The notes under the pieces were generated by a model. That model had not been told where the DNA came from. It ran no database searches and saw only the letters and a program-made list of their open reading frames with translations. From JAUIET01 sp039111475 (GTDB lineage: Bacteria; Pseudomonadota; Gammaproteobacteria; Pseudomonadales; JAUIET01), in assembly GCA_039111475.1 (NCBI GenBank), contig JBCCIP010000001.1, forward strand, positions 214,857 through 278,856: 64,000 nucleotides of DNA, in the 5' to 3' direction. This document shows, in pieces, positions 34,326-41,765 of the stretch (the stretch's first letter is position 1; every line of letters starts with the position of its first letter). Made by a program: the position numbers and the translations under genes.

Positions 34326-34354
34326 TTGACAGTGTCAAGATGTACTGGTAAATT
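34326..34354 (+). promoter_or_regulatory. Consensus promoter with operator for the TetR gene, predicted leaderless start
   Basis: TTGACA (34326-34331) lies 17 bases from TAAATT (34349-34354). The palindrome TTGACA-G-TGTCAA (34326-34338) covers the -35. The ATG follows at 34361, six bases after the -10, and no Shine-Dalgarno is visible. The transcript is therefore probably leaderless and autoregulated. Confidence 0.6.
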
Positions 34355-34360
34355 CGCCAC

Positions 34361-34987
34361 ATGACATTTGCTTCCAACAATCCCTACCATCATGGGGACC
34401 TTCGCAAGATTCTCATTAATGAGGCCGCACGACTGCTGTCGCAGAATGGAGAAAACGGACTTTCAATGCGCAAGCTCGCCGGAGAAATAGGCGTTTCCCG
34501 AACAGCGCCCTATCACCACTTTAAGGACAAGCACGAGTTACTTTGCGCGATAGCGGAAGAAGGCTTCCACCGATTCGATAAAATATTTGTTCTAGACTAC
34601 CCGACAATAAGTGAGAAAGACCTTCAAGACTTTGCGCGCGCCTACCTCAGCTTTGCCATCGATTCGTCCGAATACTATGACTTAATGTTTGGTGGGAAGT
34701 TATGGAAGTCGAAAGTGCTGACCAAAACACTGAAGGAAGCCGCTTACGCTTGCTTTCGGCAATACGTTGAACAAGTTCATCGTTGGCAGGCATCCAGGCC
34801 ACCAAACCCTAACCTTGATGCGCTGCGTTACGCACAAGTTACCTGGAGCGCTCTGCACGGGATGAGTCGCTTACTCATTGACGGAATTTACTTGGACAAG
34901 GCAGCTATGAACCCAATTTGTGACCAAGCTGGAACTATGTTTTGGCACAGCTTGTTCGAGGATCCCCGCCTGCCTCGCCAAAATTGA
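34361..34987 (+). CDS. TetR family regulator (WHG C-terminal domain)
   Basis: This 208-residue TetR protein has the HTH region SMRKLAGEIGVSRTAPYHHFKDKHELLCAI (about residues 35-65). A WHG-type C-terminal motif is in YAQVTWSALHGMSRLLIDG. It diverges from fadH, and two related palindromes lie between them. Control of fadH by a ligand such as an acyl-CoA is likely but not proven. The start lies at the predicted transcription start. The ISL3 remnant begins about 100 bases downstream. Confidence 0.9.
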   Translation: MTFASNNPYHHGDLRKILINEAARLLSQNGENGLSMRKLAGEIGVSRTAPYHHFKDKHELLCAIAEEGFHRFDKIFVLDYPTISEKDLQDFARAYLSFAIDSSEYYDLMFGGKLWKSKVLTKTLKEAAYACFRQYVEQVHRWQASRPPNPNLDALRYAQVTWSALHGMSRLLIDGIYLDKAAMNPICDQAGTMFWHSLFEDPRLPRQN

Positions 34988-35089
34988 ACCACCTGTTATC
35001 TTAGTGTTTCTTATTAAGTGATCAAGACCTCTATATGTTGAATAGCATCACACCAACTCTCAGAGGCAAACCAAAACTCATTGTTGAGC

Positions 35090-35653
35090 CATTGTTTCTC
35101 GCAACTTCCGTGGAGGCATAGTCGGTTGCGCGATTCGCTTGTATCCGGCCGGTATCTACATCCTCAATGCCATCTCGTTCGGCAGATCGGCCAGCACTTC
35201 TTGATGGCTTGGCAACAGGTCCACCTAGAGGGTTGGAGGAACCGAAAGCTGTTCGGCCTAATGCGCCGGTATCAATGGCGCTTGAGTGACGAACAACAGT
35301 AAAACCTTAAGAGTAACCTGGCCGAGTTTCCCATATTGCAGGGCTTGGATAAAGCTAAACGAAAGCTGATCCGCTTTGTGTTGCAAAATACGCTCAAGGT
35401 GCTTCTCATGAAAGCCATGTAACCGTGTTACTTGAACAATTGCGAGAGAGTCCATTGCGCTGGCGAAAACACTGAACAGCTAGATGGAGCCCATTGTTGC
35501 CATGCGGTGCTTGAGTAGGAGCGACGCCATAACGGAAGTCTTTCGCAAAATGATGAAAATGATTTCCTGGAAACGTATGGTTTTAGAAACTTTGCAAATT
35601 ATCAGTTGAGAGTACGAACGCATTTTGGATGGGCGGTATCATCAATCCTGTAA
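35090..35653 (+). mobile_element. ISL3-family transposase remnant (C-terminal half)
   Basis: The plus strand carries a decayed ISL3-type transposase. Recognisable parts are WRNRKLFGLMRRYQWRLSDEQQ, then NLAEFPILQGLDKAKRKLIRF, LLEQLRESPLRW, MEPIVAM and the hallmark GFRNFANYQLRVRTHFGW before a stop at 35651. The order matches the family C-terminus (SRSNGITEGFH-like, then YGFRNFENYRLRV). Several stops and frameshifts separate these pieces, and the N-terminal half is missing. It is not active. A repeat copy lies 40 bases downstream. Confidence 0.7.
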
Positions 35654-35692
35654 GTATGAATGCCCATCCCCCGTTAATTGGGTAGAGCCGGC

Positions 35693-35709
35693 TTGGTACA
35701 AATCTGGCA
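35693..35709 (+). repeat. 17-base direct repeat, copy 2
   Basis: TTGGTACAAATCTGGCA is identical to 24496-24512, in the same orientation, 11.2 kb away. It lies just outside the ISL3 remnant and may mark its terminal region. Confidence 0.5.
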
Positions 35710-35816
35710 TATCAAGCTGAATTCACTATTAAGCAAGGGATAGTTACATCCCTAGCTCGTCGCTACTGCTCCTTTTCTGCGGTTTGGGCGAAGTCAACTT
35801 GAATGTATGCCCCCTG

Positions 35817-35860
35817 TTGACATTCGGAATTTACCACAATAAAATAGAACGCGTTCTATT
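35817..35860 (+). promoter_or_regulatory. Near-consensus promoter with TetR operator
   Basis: TTGACA (35817-35822) lies 17 bases from TAAAAT (35840-35845). A perfect 18-base palindrome, AATAGAAC-GC-GTTCTATT (35843-35860), covers the end of the -10 and the start site. The same core occurs at 37946-37969 beside the TetR gene, so that regulator probably represses both. The interrupted gene starts at 35895. Confidence 0.7.
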
Positions 35861-35894
35861 AAAAATGACAGTGAGTTGAAACCGAGAGGCCGAT

Positions 35895-36071
35895 ATGCAA
35901 AATAATGAGAGTGCAAATTTCTACCCCTTATACACTGGCAAACCTGAAGGAGACGATGCCCCCTCGCTTCAACAGCTACATAGCGCGAGATTGAGGTGGG
36001 GAACAATGGCTATGTCCGCGATCCTTGCGTCTGCAACGGATAAGAACGTAGGTGTGCGAAACTTTATCTGA
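35895..36071 (+). pseudogene. N-terminal fragment of the tandem Cys-rich module protein, ended by in-frame UGA
   Basis: An ATG at 35895, with GAGAGG before it, opens a 58-codon frame that ends in TGA (36069-36071). The next codon is TTG, and the same frame then runs on to 37118. The part before the stop (RWGTMAMSAILASATDKN) aligns with the second module of the downstream protein (VWGRIGAVSTLMSGQLMG). The alignment continues past the stop with similar spacing. This indicates one gene interrupted by a stop. It could be a nonsense mutation, a sequencing error or recoding. No convincing selenocysteine stem-loop is visible. Confidence 0.6.
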
Positions 36072-37118
36072 TTGGCTGATAAAACACAGAGGGACCTGGT
36101 CGCTGCAGTTGCCAAAGATTTTTATGCTGGCGAACTTGGCCTGACAGAAGACACACTGGAAACCTTTAACACGGTTACCAATCTTGGGATCATTGGCTGC
36201 GGATTCGACTATGAAGTGCTTGTATCCGACAGTGAGACACGCTGCGTGCTCGAGGCACCTCGATGTCCGATCGTAGAGCACGCCAATCTGGCAGGCTATG
36301 AAAATGGCAATGCTGCGATGGATGATCTGAGTCTTTGGTGCGATACGTACGATAACTTTGAATCTGAGGCAGTATCCCCTTCACAGGCTCTTGTGCATTC
36401 CCACTGTATTGGTAAAGGCGACAAGTACTGTCGGATTATTTGCAAAACAACGACGCCCGAAGAGCGCAGGGAAAAGGGCGAGCATATTTTTGACTTCACC
36501 TCTCGCTTGCGAAAGGCCGAGCAGGAAAACCAGCCTGATGGTCCGTGGGCTCTGGATGGAAAATCACCGGATCTGGTAGAGGAAATGATTCGAGACTTCA
36601 CCGTTGGTGGCCAGCAGGAAGTTCAAAAACCCCTCGCATCAACCCTGTACGACAGGAAGAAAATGGGAGTAGAAGTTTGGGGTCGTATCGGTGCGGTATC
36701 TACGCTGATGAGCGGCCAATTGATGGGCTGGGATGAGTGGGTTAGTTCTGTTCCCGGCAGGCAAGGCGAAGCATTGAAGAAGGCCGCCCATAATACTGCC
36801 GACGCATTGGGGCTTGACGGTTCCTCTGCTAAAGACGCTGCCTCACTGCATAAGGAGCTTATAGCCGGCCAGGGCTTTGCAGCCTACCAGATAGAGGAAA
36901 TCAGCGACGACAGAGTTGAAGGCAGTTGTGGACATTGCCCGATTATAGGGTGGGGCGAAGAAGCTGGCCTGAGCAGTGAATTCGGGCGGATAAAGGATTG
37001 GTGCTCTGCAGCGAGAACTCAGGAGGCTGAAGTGATTGCATCTGATCTCACGCACACTTATACAAAGTGCATCGGGAGAGGCGATAAAACCTGTCATTGG
37101 GTTATCGAGAAAAATTAG
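36072..37118 (+). CDS. Tandem-module Cys/His-rich protein, ATC-hydrolase/V4R-like
   Basis: This 348-codon frame follows the in-frame UGA directly. It contains two copies of one module. Each has a GxGFxYxV-type strand, a CPI turn (CPIVEHANLAG and CPIIGWGEEAG), a WC motif (WCDTYDNFES and WCSAARTQEA), and a Cys-Gly-Asp end (CIGKGDKYC and CIGRGDKTC). The pattern resembles L-2-amino-thiazoline-4-carboxylate hydrolase-like and V4R-type small-molecule domains. Identification is tentative. The TTG at 36072 has no good ribosome site, so the real start is probably upstream at 35895 with the UGA breaking the gene. A strong palindromic TetR operator precedes it, and the partner TetR gene is convergent beyond a terminator. 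Function is unknown. Confidence 0.65.
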   Translation: MADKTQRDLVAAVAKDFYAGELGLTEDTLETFNTVTNLGIIGCGFDYEVLVSDSETRCVLEAPRCPIVEHANLAGYENGNAAMDDLSLWCDTYDNFESEAVSPSQALVHSHCIGKGDKYCRIICKTTTPEERREKGEHIFDFTSRLRKAEQENQPDGPWALDGKSPDLVEEMIRDFTVGGQQEVQKPLASTLYDRKKMGVEVWGRIGAVSTLMSGQLMGWDEWVSSVPGRQGEALKKAAHNTADALGLDGSSAKDAASLHKELIAGQGFAAYQIEEISDDRVEGSCGHCPIIGWGEEAGLSSEFGRIKDWCSAARTQEAEVIASDLTHTYTKCIGRGDKTCHWVIEKN

Positions 37119-37130
37119 TCGATCCTCGTT

Positions 37131-37168
37131 AGCCCACAGTCACGTCGATGTCTGTGGGCTCTTTTTAT
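37131..37168. terminator. Rho-independent terminator between convergent genes
   Basis: A perfect 9-base stem, AGCCCACAG (37131-37139) with CTGTGGGCT (37152-37160), is followed by CTTTTTATT on the plus strand. The minus-strand TetR gene ends 14 bases beyond. It should end the plus-strand transcript. Confidence 0.8.
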
Positions 37169-37181
37169 TCCAGAGGGCTTT

Positions 37182-37847
37182 TCAAGTGGATTGCGTGACG
37201 AGCCCCTTAAGCAATCCCCGGATCGCCACTCCTGAGACTGTGTCTTGCTTTTCCGGGTGGCCTTCATAACATACCCTGCGATAGGCTAAGCCCTGAGAGA
37301 TGCTGTAGAGTGATTCTGCGATCTGATGAGCGCTAATCCCCTCTTCTGGGATCAGCTCACCGGATTGAATAGCCGAGGCGATAAACTCAGTAATCCATTC
37401 ATACTTCAAGTACGAAAAAGACTGATTGGTATAGGCTAAGTCTTCATTTTCCTGCCGGTCCAACAAATAAATCATCTTGAAATGATCGGGATGGTTGTCC
37501 CAGTAGCGAACATAAGCCATGCAAAAGTGCTGTAATTTATCAATTGCATTTTTATGTTTACCCGCTGCTTTGTGGCAATACGTAAAGGACGTGAGGAAGA
37601 TGTCGTCCCAGATGTCCTGGAGAATATCGCGCTTGTTTTTATAATGGTGATAAAGGACGCCGACTGAACAGGGTACTTTGGATGCAATTTTTCTCATCGA
37701 TACTCCCTGGTAGCCTTCTTCAATAAAGAGGACTCTTGCTACCGAAGCTATCTTGGCGCGAGTATCGCCCGTGTCCGGATCGGAGAGCTTTGGGCGCCCC
37801 CGCCCGCGCGTCGGCTTCGCTTGCTCGATCACTTTATGTTCTTTCAT
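37182..37847 (-). CDS. TetR family transcriptional regulator
   Basis: This 221-residue TetR protein has the HTH SMRKIASKVPCSVGVLYHHYKNKRDILQDI (about residues 48-78). A ligand-binding domain follows, with DNHPDHFKMIYLLDRQ. I chose the ATG at 37847 because the domain begins about 30 residues later and the upstream residues (from 37901) look unlike a TetR N-terminus. The gene faces a DapB-fold gene across a perfect 24-base palindrome and is convergent with the tandem-module gene. Both target promoters carry the AATAGAAC half-site, so this regulator probably controls both and itself. Confidence 0.9.
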   Translation of the reverse strand: MKEHKVIEQAKPTRGRGRPKLSDPDTGDTRAKIASVARVLFIEEGYQGVSMRKIASKVPCSVGVLYHHYKNKRDILQDIWDDIFLTSFTYCHKAAGKHKNAIDKLQHFCMAYVRYWDNHPDHFKMIYLLDRQENEDLAYTNQSFSYLKYEWITEFIASAIQSGELIPEEGISAHQIAESLYSISQGLAYRRVCYEGHPEKQDTVSGVAIRGLLKGLVTQST

Positions 37848-37945
37848 GCGCTCTGATGCACTCAGGTGAGTTGTTCTGCTCGATGACCAGCATAGCCCCA
37901 TAGACTCTCTTGATTGTCGTTGAATTACAAGCGGTCGATCTGTAT

Positions 37946-37969
37946 TATAATAGAACGCGTTCTATTATA
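37946..37969. promoter_or_regulatory. Perfect 24-base palindromic TetR operator
   Basis: TATAATAGAACG and its exact reverse complement form a 24-base perfect palindrome, with a TATAAT on each strand at its ends. The inner 18 bases are identical to the operator at 35843-35860. It lies between the TetR gene (start 37847, minus) and the DapB-like gene (start 38069, plus), so it could control both. Confidence 0.75.
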
Positions 37970-38068
37970 TGTGAGATTTGTAAATGCGTCTATTTTGCTC
38001 CTGAATGGAATACTAAGGGAGTGGTGGATAAAAATTACCTGTAGCTCCTGACAGCGAGGAAGAAAAAA

Positions 38069-39103
38069 ATGAAAGATCCAGTAAAGGCCGTGATTTTTGG
38101 TATCGGAATGATGGGAAAACTGTCAGCAAAATATATGGCAGAAAAGGGTGTAGAAATCATAGGTGCATACAACCGATCCTCCTATCTGGGTGAAAGCCTT
38201 GCTTCCATTGCTGATCTGGACCAGGACTGTGATGTCAGCATATCGCCGATTGAGGAGGCGAATAATAAGCTGCATGAAGCAGATATCGCTCTAATTACAG
38301 CTGTATCTGATCTGGAATCACTTTATCCCCTGGCGCGTGAGTGCCTCAACGCCGGTGTAGATGTGATAACGCTCTCTGAGGAGGCATTCTTTCCCCCTGA
38401 TGATGCATCCGACATAAGGAGTGCGCTCGATCAATTGGCCAAAGAAAATGGCAGAACAATTGTCTCAACAGGTGTACAGGACTTGTTCTGGCTAAACATT
38501 CCGTCAATTTTAACGGGCGCGTCCCATTCAATAGCTAACATTCTTGGTACATCGACGGTTAATCTTGACGTTTATGGACCAGTCGTTGTCAGCCAGTTCC
38601 CGATAGGCTTACCGCCCGAGCAGTTTGACGCTTGTCCGGCATCGGAGCATTCTGAGGGGCCGCTTCCCATTTTTGGAATCGCTCTTGAAGCATTGGTCGC
38701 TAACCTGGGTTTGACTGTTTCCAGCCGTACTATCAGTTATCAACCCATAGTGGACGACGTACCCGTTGAGTCCAGGAGTCTGGACACAGTCATCAGTCCG
38801 GGCCTCATAACAGGGTTGTTGGAGGTGTACGAAATCAAAACTATGGAAGACATCGATTGCAGGGTTGAATTTCACCAGAGAATTTTTGGCGAAGGAGAGA
38901 CAGAAAATATTTCCTGGCACATCAAGGGTACGCCCGAGCTGGATGTGTCATTCGATCCATTCATGGGAGGAGATATTACCTGTACAACGCTCGTTAACAG
39001 GATTCCTGATGTGATCAATGCGGCGCCTGGTTTCTTGATTGCCAGTGATCTCGCCCCAATAAAATACAGATCAAAGTCTCTGCATCACTATGTGAAACCT
39101 TAG
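38069..39103 (+). CDS. DapB-fold NAD(P)-dependent oxidoreductase (2,4-diaminopentanoate dehydrogenase-like)
   Basis: This 344-residue protein opens with KAVIFGIGMMGKLSAKYMAEKGVEIIGAY, a Rossmann loop GIGMMG of the dihydrodipicolinate-reductase type. It has TLSEEAFFPP and STGVQDLFWLNIP in the substrate half, like 2,4-diaminopentanoate dehydrogenases. Those enzymes oxidise an amine to a ketone. An AGCGAGGAAG site lies just before the ATG. It is followed by a DAO-type flavoenzyme, and together they could oxidise an amino compound. The substrate is unknown. It is preceded by the 24-base TetR operator. Confidence 0.8.
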   Translation: MKDPVKAVIFGIGMMGKLSAKYMAEKGVEIIGAYNRSSYLGESLASIADLDQDCDVSISPIEEANNKLHEADIALITAVSDLESLYPLARECLNAGVDVITLSEEAFFPPDDASDIRSALDQLAKENGRTIVSTGVQDLFWLNIPSILTGASHSIANILGTSTVNLDVYGPVVVSQFPIGLPPEQFDACPASEHSEGPLPIFGIALEALVANLGLTVSSRTISYQPIVDDVPVESRSLDTVISPGLITGLLEVYEIKTMEDIDCRVEFHQRIFGEGETENISWHIKGTPELDVSFDPFMGGDITCTTLVNRIPDVINAAPGFLIASDLAPIKYRSKSLHHYVKP

Positions 39104-39143
39104 CGCGTAGATTGTTCACTAAAGTCTAAAGAGGTAAGAGTTC

Positions 39144-40499
39144 ATGCTGAGTTTGTCGGGCGCTGGGATAGTAAAAGGATCTCCTAGAAGCAGGAAAGTG
39201 GTTGGCCAAACTGATCTGCCTGCAAGAGCCGATGTGGTTGTTATCGGAGGCGGGGTCATTGGCTCTATGACGGCACTGAATCTTGCTGAACGCGGTGCTT
39301 CGGTTGCTCTCTGTGAAAAAGGTGTGATTGCAGGTGAAGCTTCTGGCAGAGCAGCGGGATTGATCGAGTATCAGTCGATTGATCCTATAAAATTTGGAAT
39401 GGTCAAACGTTCTATTGAACTTTGGCGCAATCTGGAGAACAGGGTTCCAAGTGATCTCGGGATGAGCAAGGCTAACATCCTCAGTGTGTTCGATGCGAAA
39501 TCGGAATTAGAACACGCCTCAGATTGGGCTCGAGCCACTGAGAGCGTGCCTGGGATCAGTGCCAGGATGCTCACTGGCGAACAGCTTCAGAATGAGCACC
39601 CCGATCTTGGAAGCGAATGGGCTGGGGGCTTGGTCCAGGAGGATTCTCTGTCAGTGGAGCCTGCGCTGGCATCATCTGCAGTAGCGGACGCAGCCATGGC
39701 TAATGGTGCGTCGATCTTACAGAATTGTGCTGTCAGGGAAATTCAGATCAAGGCAGGAAGCGTCGCTGGCGTAGTCACAGAAAGGGGATCCATTGAGGCG
39801 TCAAATATTGTTATTGCAGGGGGCGTCTGGTCTCCGGCGCTCATAAAACCACTGGGCCTGGAACTGCCCCAACTTATGGTGTTTGCCGAAATGCTGAGCG
39901 TCGCACCGGTTTCTGGCGGACCAGAAATACCACTTGTTTTGCCAGGCGGTATTGTGCGTAGAGAAGCGGATGGTGGCTATCTGCTGGGTTGCAATTCAGG
40001 TGTTGCGCCGATCACACCGACGCTTCTCAAATATTTGCCCAAGATTTTGGCCATGTCTTCAGGTGTTGAACAGGGCATTACACCTGCATTCAATTTGCGT
40101 ACTTTTTGCCAACAGCTAAACGCCCACAAAAGTTCGTCCAGAGACAAACCCTCAAGTTACGAACGGTTACGTGTATTCCAGCCCGAGTACCTCGGTAAAT
40201 GCGCAGATCAGACTCTTGCAGATGTGAAGAAAAGTCTCTCCGCATTCGATGACTGCGTGGTGCGAGAGCGGTATACCGGAGCACTTGTGTCTTCCATTGA
40301 CAACCTGGGTGTCGTTTCTCCAGTAGAAAAAATACCGGGGCTGTATCTCGGAACCGGTCTGCTATACGGTTTGACTTTGAGTGCCGCGGTTGGTGAGGCG
40401 CTTGCAGACTTGATCACTGGTGAAAGTCCCAGATTCGATCTCACCCCGTTTCGACATTCACGATTCACGGACGGAACTGAACTCAAGTTCTATCCCTGA
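39144..40499 (+). CDS. FAD-dependent oxidoreductase, D-amino-acid-oxidase-like (DAO family)
   Basis: This 451-residue protein has the FAD loop VVVIGGGVIGSMTALNLAERG near residue 31 and the catalytic-half motif CEKGVIAGEASGRAAGLIEY. GGVWSPALIKPLG and a C-terminal GLYLGTGLLYGLTLSAAVGEALADLI are also typical. The DAO superfamily includes glycine/sarcosine oxidases, PuuB and amino-acid oxidases. It is 41 bases after the DapB-like gene on the same strand, under the same TetR palindrome. Together they suggest oxidation of an amine or amino acid. A 30-residue N-terminal extension precedes the FAD loop. Confidence 0.85.
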   Translation: MLSLSGAGIVKGSPRSRKVVGQTDLPARADVVVIGGGVIGSMTALNLAERGASVALCEKGVIAGEASGRAAGLIEYQSIDPIKFGMVKRSIELWRNLENRVPSDLGMSKANILSVFDAKSELEHASDWARATESVPGISARMLTGEQLQNEHPDLGSEWAGGLVQEDSLSVEPALASSAVADAAMANGASILQNCAVREIQIKAGSVAGVVTERGSIEASNIVIAGGVWSPALIKPLGLELPQLMVFAEMLSVAPVSGGPEIPLVLPGGIVRREADGGYLLGCNSGVAPITPTLLKYLPKILAMSSGVEQGITPAFNLRTFCQQLNAHKSSSRDKPSSYERLRVFQPEYLGKCADQTLADVKKSLSAFDDCVVRERYTGALVSSIDNLGVVSPVEKIPGLYLGTGLLYGLTLSAAVGEALADLITGESPRFDLTPFRHSRFTDGTELKFYP

Positions 40500-40541
40500 T
40501 CAACTGAGAATTTGAAGGCGTTCTGCATTTTTAGTCAAGCG

Positions 40542-41714
40542 CTATTGAGCTTGAAGCGCCTCTTCTGAGGGTAGACGCCGCGTGAACCGCAATGCCGGAA
40601 TTAGCGTGACTAAGGCCAGTGTCAGAAACACGATTGAAACGCTTGTCACATTCCCTAAATCGTCGTTTTGTATCACAGCTGCGGCAATTGAAGGTCCCAG
40701 CGCTATTCCGAGCATTTGCGCGGCGATAGCGTACCGAATTATTCCTCCACTTCTATCCAAAGTGGATAAAAGGGCAAACAGGTAGGGATGCGCCATGTTA
40801 AGGCAAAAGTTAAACAGAAGCACGCCAGAGACATACTGAGCAAAAACAACGCCGTCAGTCATAAGGAGCTGGGACAATATGCATACAATCAGAGTCGCCA
40901 GAATTGGAATGAATCGACCAAACCGATCAGCCAGAGTCGCAGTGAAAAACGCCCCGGCAGCCCCCACAAACTGGGCGACCATGATCGTATTTGCAACGTT
41001 CTGCTCGCTGCCTTCGGCTCGCAAGCCCAGCAAAAACAAGTAGGCCCATATCGCGCCTATCCCAATAAAAAACAGTAAGACGCTAAACACCGCAAGAGTT
41101 CTGATTATTGGTGGAGATAAATTGCTATTCTCTATCGCTATAGCACTTGCAGGCGGTTGTTCTGGCAGATTATTCCTCAAAAGCAAGGGGACAATAGACA
41201 TCAGCATAAACACTAGCAGAACGCCAGTCATGCCTAGCTGTGCGAAAATCATCGGCATCAATGCTATGAAAATCGCACCGAACAGCAGCAGCCACATCAC
41301 CATATAACCAAAGTTTCGATCAGTCTGCCTCGTGAGGCCAAGCATAGTAAAGCCCAGCGAAATGAGCACACCTTCGCCTACGCCAACGATGCCTCGCGCG
41401 ATAGCAAATGCAACTGGATCATCCACAAGAATAGACGTTCCATTACCGACAAACATCACGATTGAAGCCACGGCAATAGCCGTTCTCCAGTTCAATACTC
41501 CCGTTAGAAACATGAAGAAAATCGCCGTAATGGCAACTCCACCCATCTCGCTGGCGGCAATGAAACCGGCTTGTTGCTCAGTAAAAGAGAGCTGTTCAAC
41601 AAACCCTTGCACTAAACCTGGCTGTGTAATATAGGCCGCTGGCCCTACGACATTGACAAGAATGATGGCGGTAATCGACTTCGATTCATTAATGTCGTAT
41701 TCGAGTAGCGCCAT
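40542..41714 (-). CDS. Major facilitator superfamily (MFS) transporter
   Basis: This 390-residue protein has about 12 hydrophobic segments and the MFS loop between helices 2 and 3, GVLNWRTAIAVAS. A second conserved loop, ADRFGRFIPI, is near residue 265. The closest general type is a drug or metabolite carrier with 12 helices. It is convergent with the DAO gene and followed by the TonB receptor gene on the same strand. It could move the compound taken up by that receptor across the inner membrane. Specificity is unknown. Confidence 0.88.
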   Translation of the reverse strand: MALLEYDINESKSITAIILVNVVGPAAYITQPGLVQGFVEQLSFTEQQAGFIAASEMGGVAITAIFFMFLTGVLNWRTAIAVASIVMFVGNGTSILVDDPVAFAIARGIVGVGEGVLISLGFTMLGLTRQTDRNFGYMVMWLLLFGAIFIALMPMIFAQLGMTGVLLVFMLMSIVPLLLRNNLPEQPPASAIAIENSNLSPPIIRTLAVFSVLLFFIGIGAIWAYLFLLGLRAEGSEQNVANTIMVAQFVGAAGAFFTATLADRFGRFIPILATLIVCILSQLLMTDGVVFAQYVSGVLLFNFCLNMAHPYLFALLSTLDRSGGIIRYAIAAQMLGIALGPSIAAAVIQNDDLGNVTSVSIVFLTLALVTLIPALRFTRRLPSEEALQAQ

Positions 41715-41765
41715 GAAATTAACTTTCTATGTTATTGGGTATAGCGATTAAGGCTCAGCGGCTCG

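Noticed and set aside
36069..36130. Selenocysteine insertion element after the in-frame TGA
   Set aside because: Short TTGGC/GCCAA arms exist, but there is no stable stem with the expected loop just 3' of the UGA, and the upstream residues do not fit a redox motif.
40537..40556. TCAAGC-N8-GCTTGA as a terminator between convergent DAO and MFS genes
   Set aside because: The hairpin has no following U-run on either strand and lies inside the MFS stop region.
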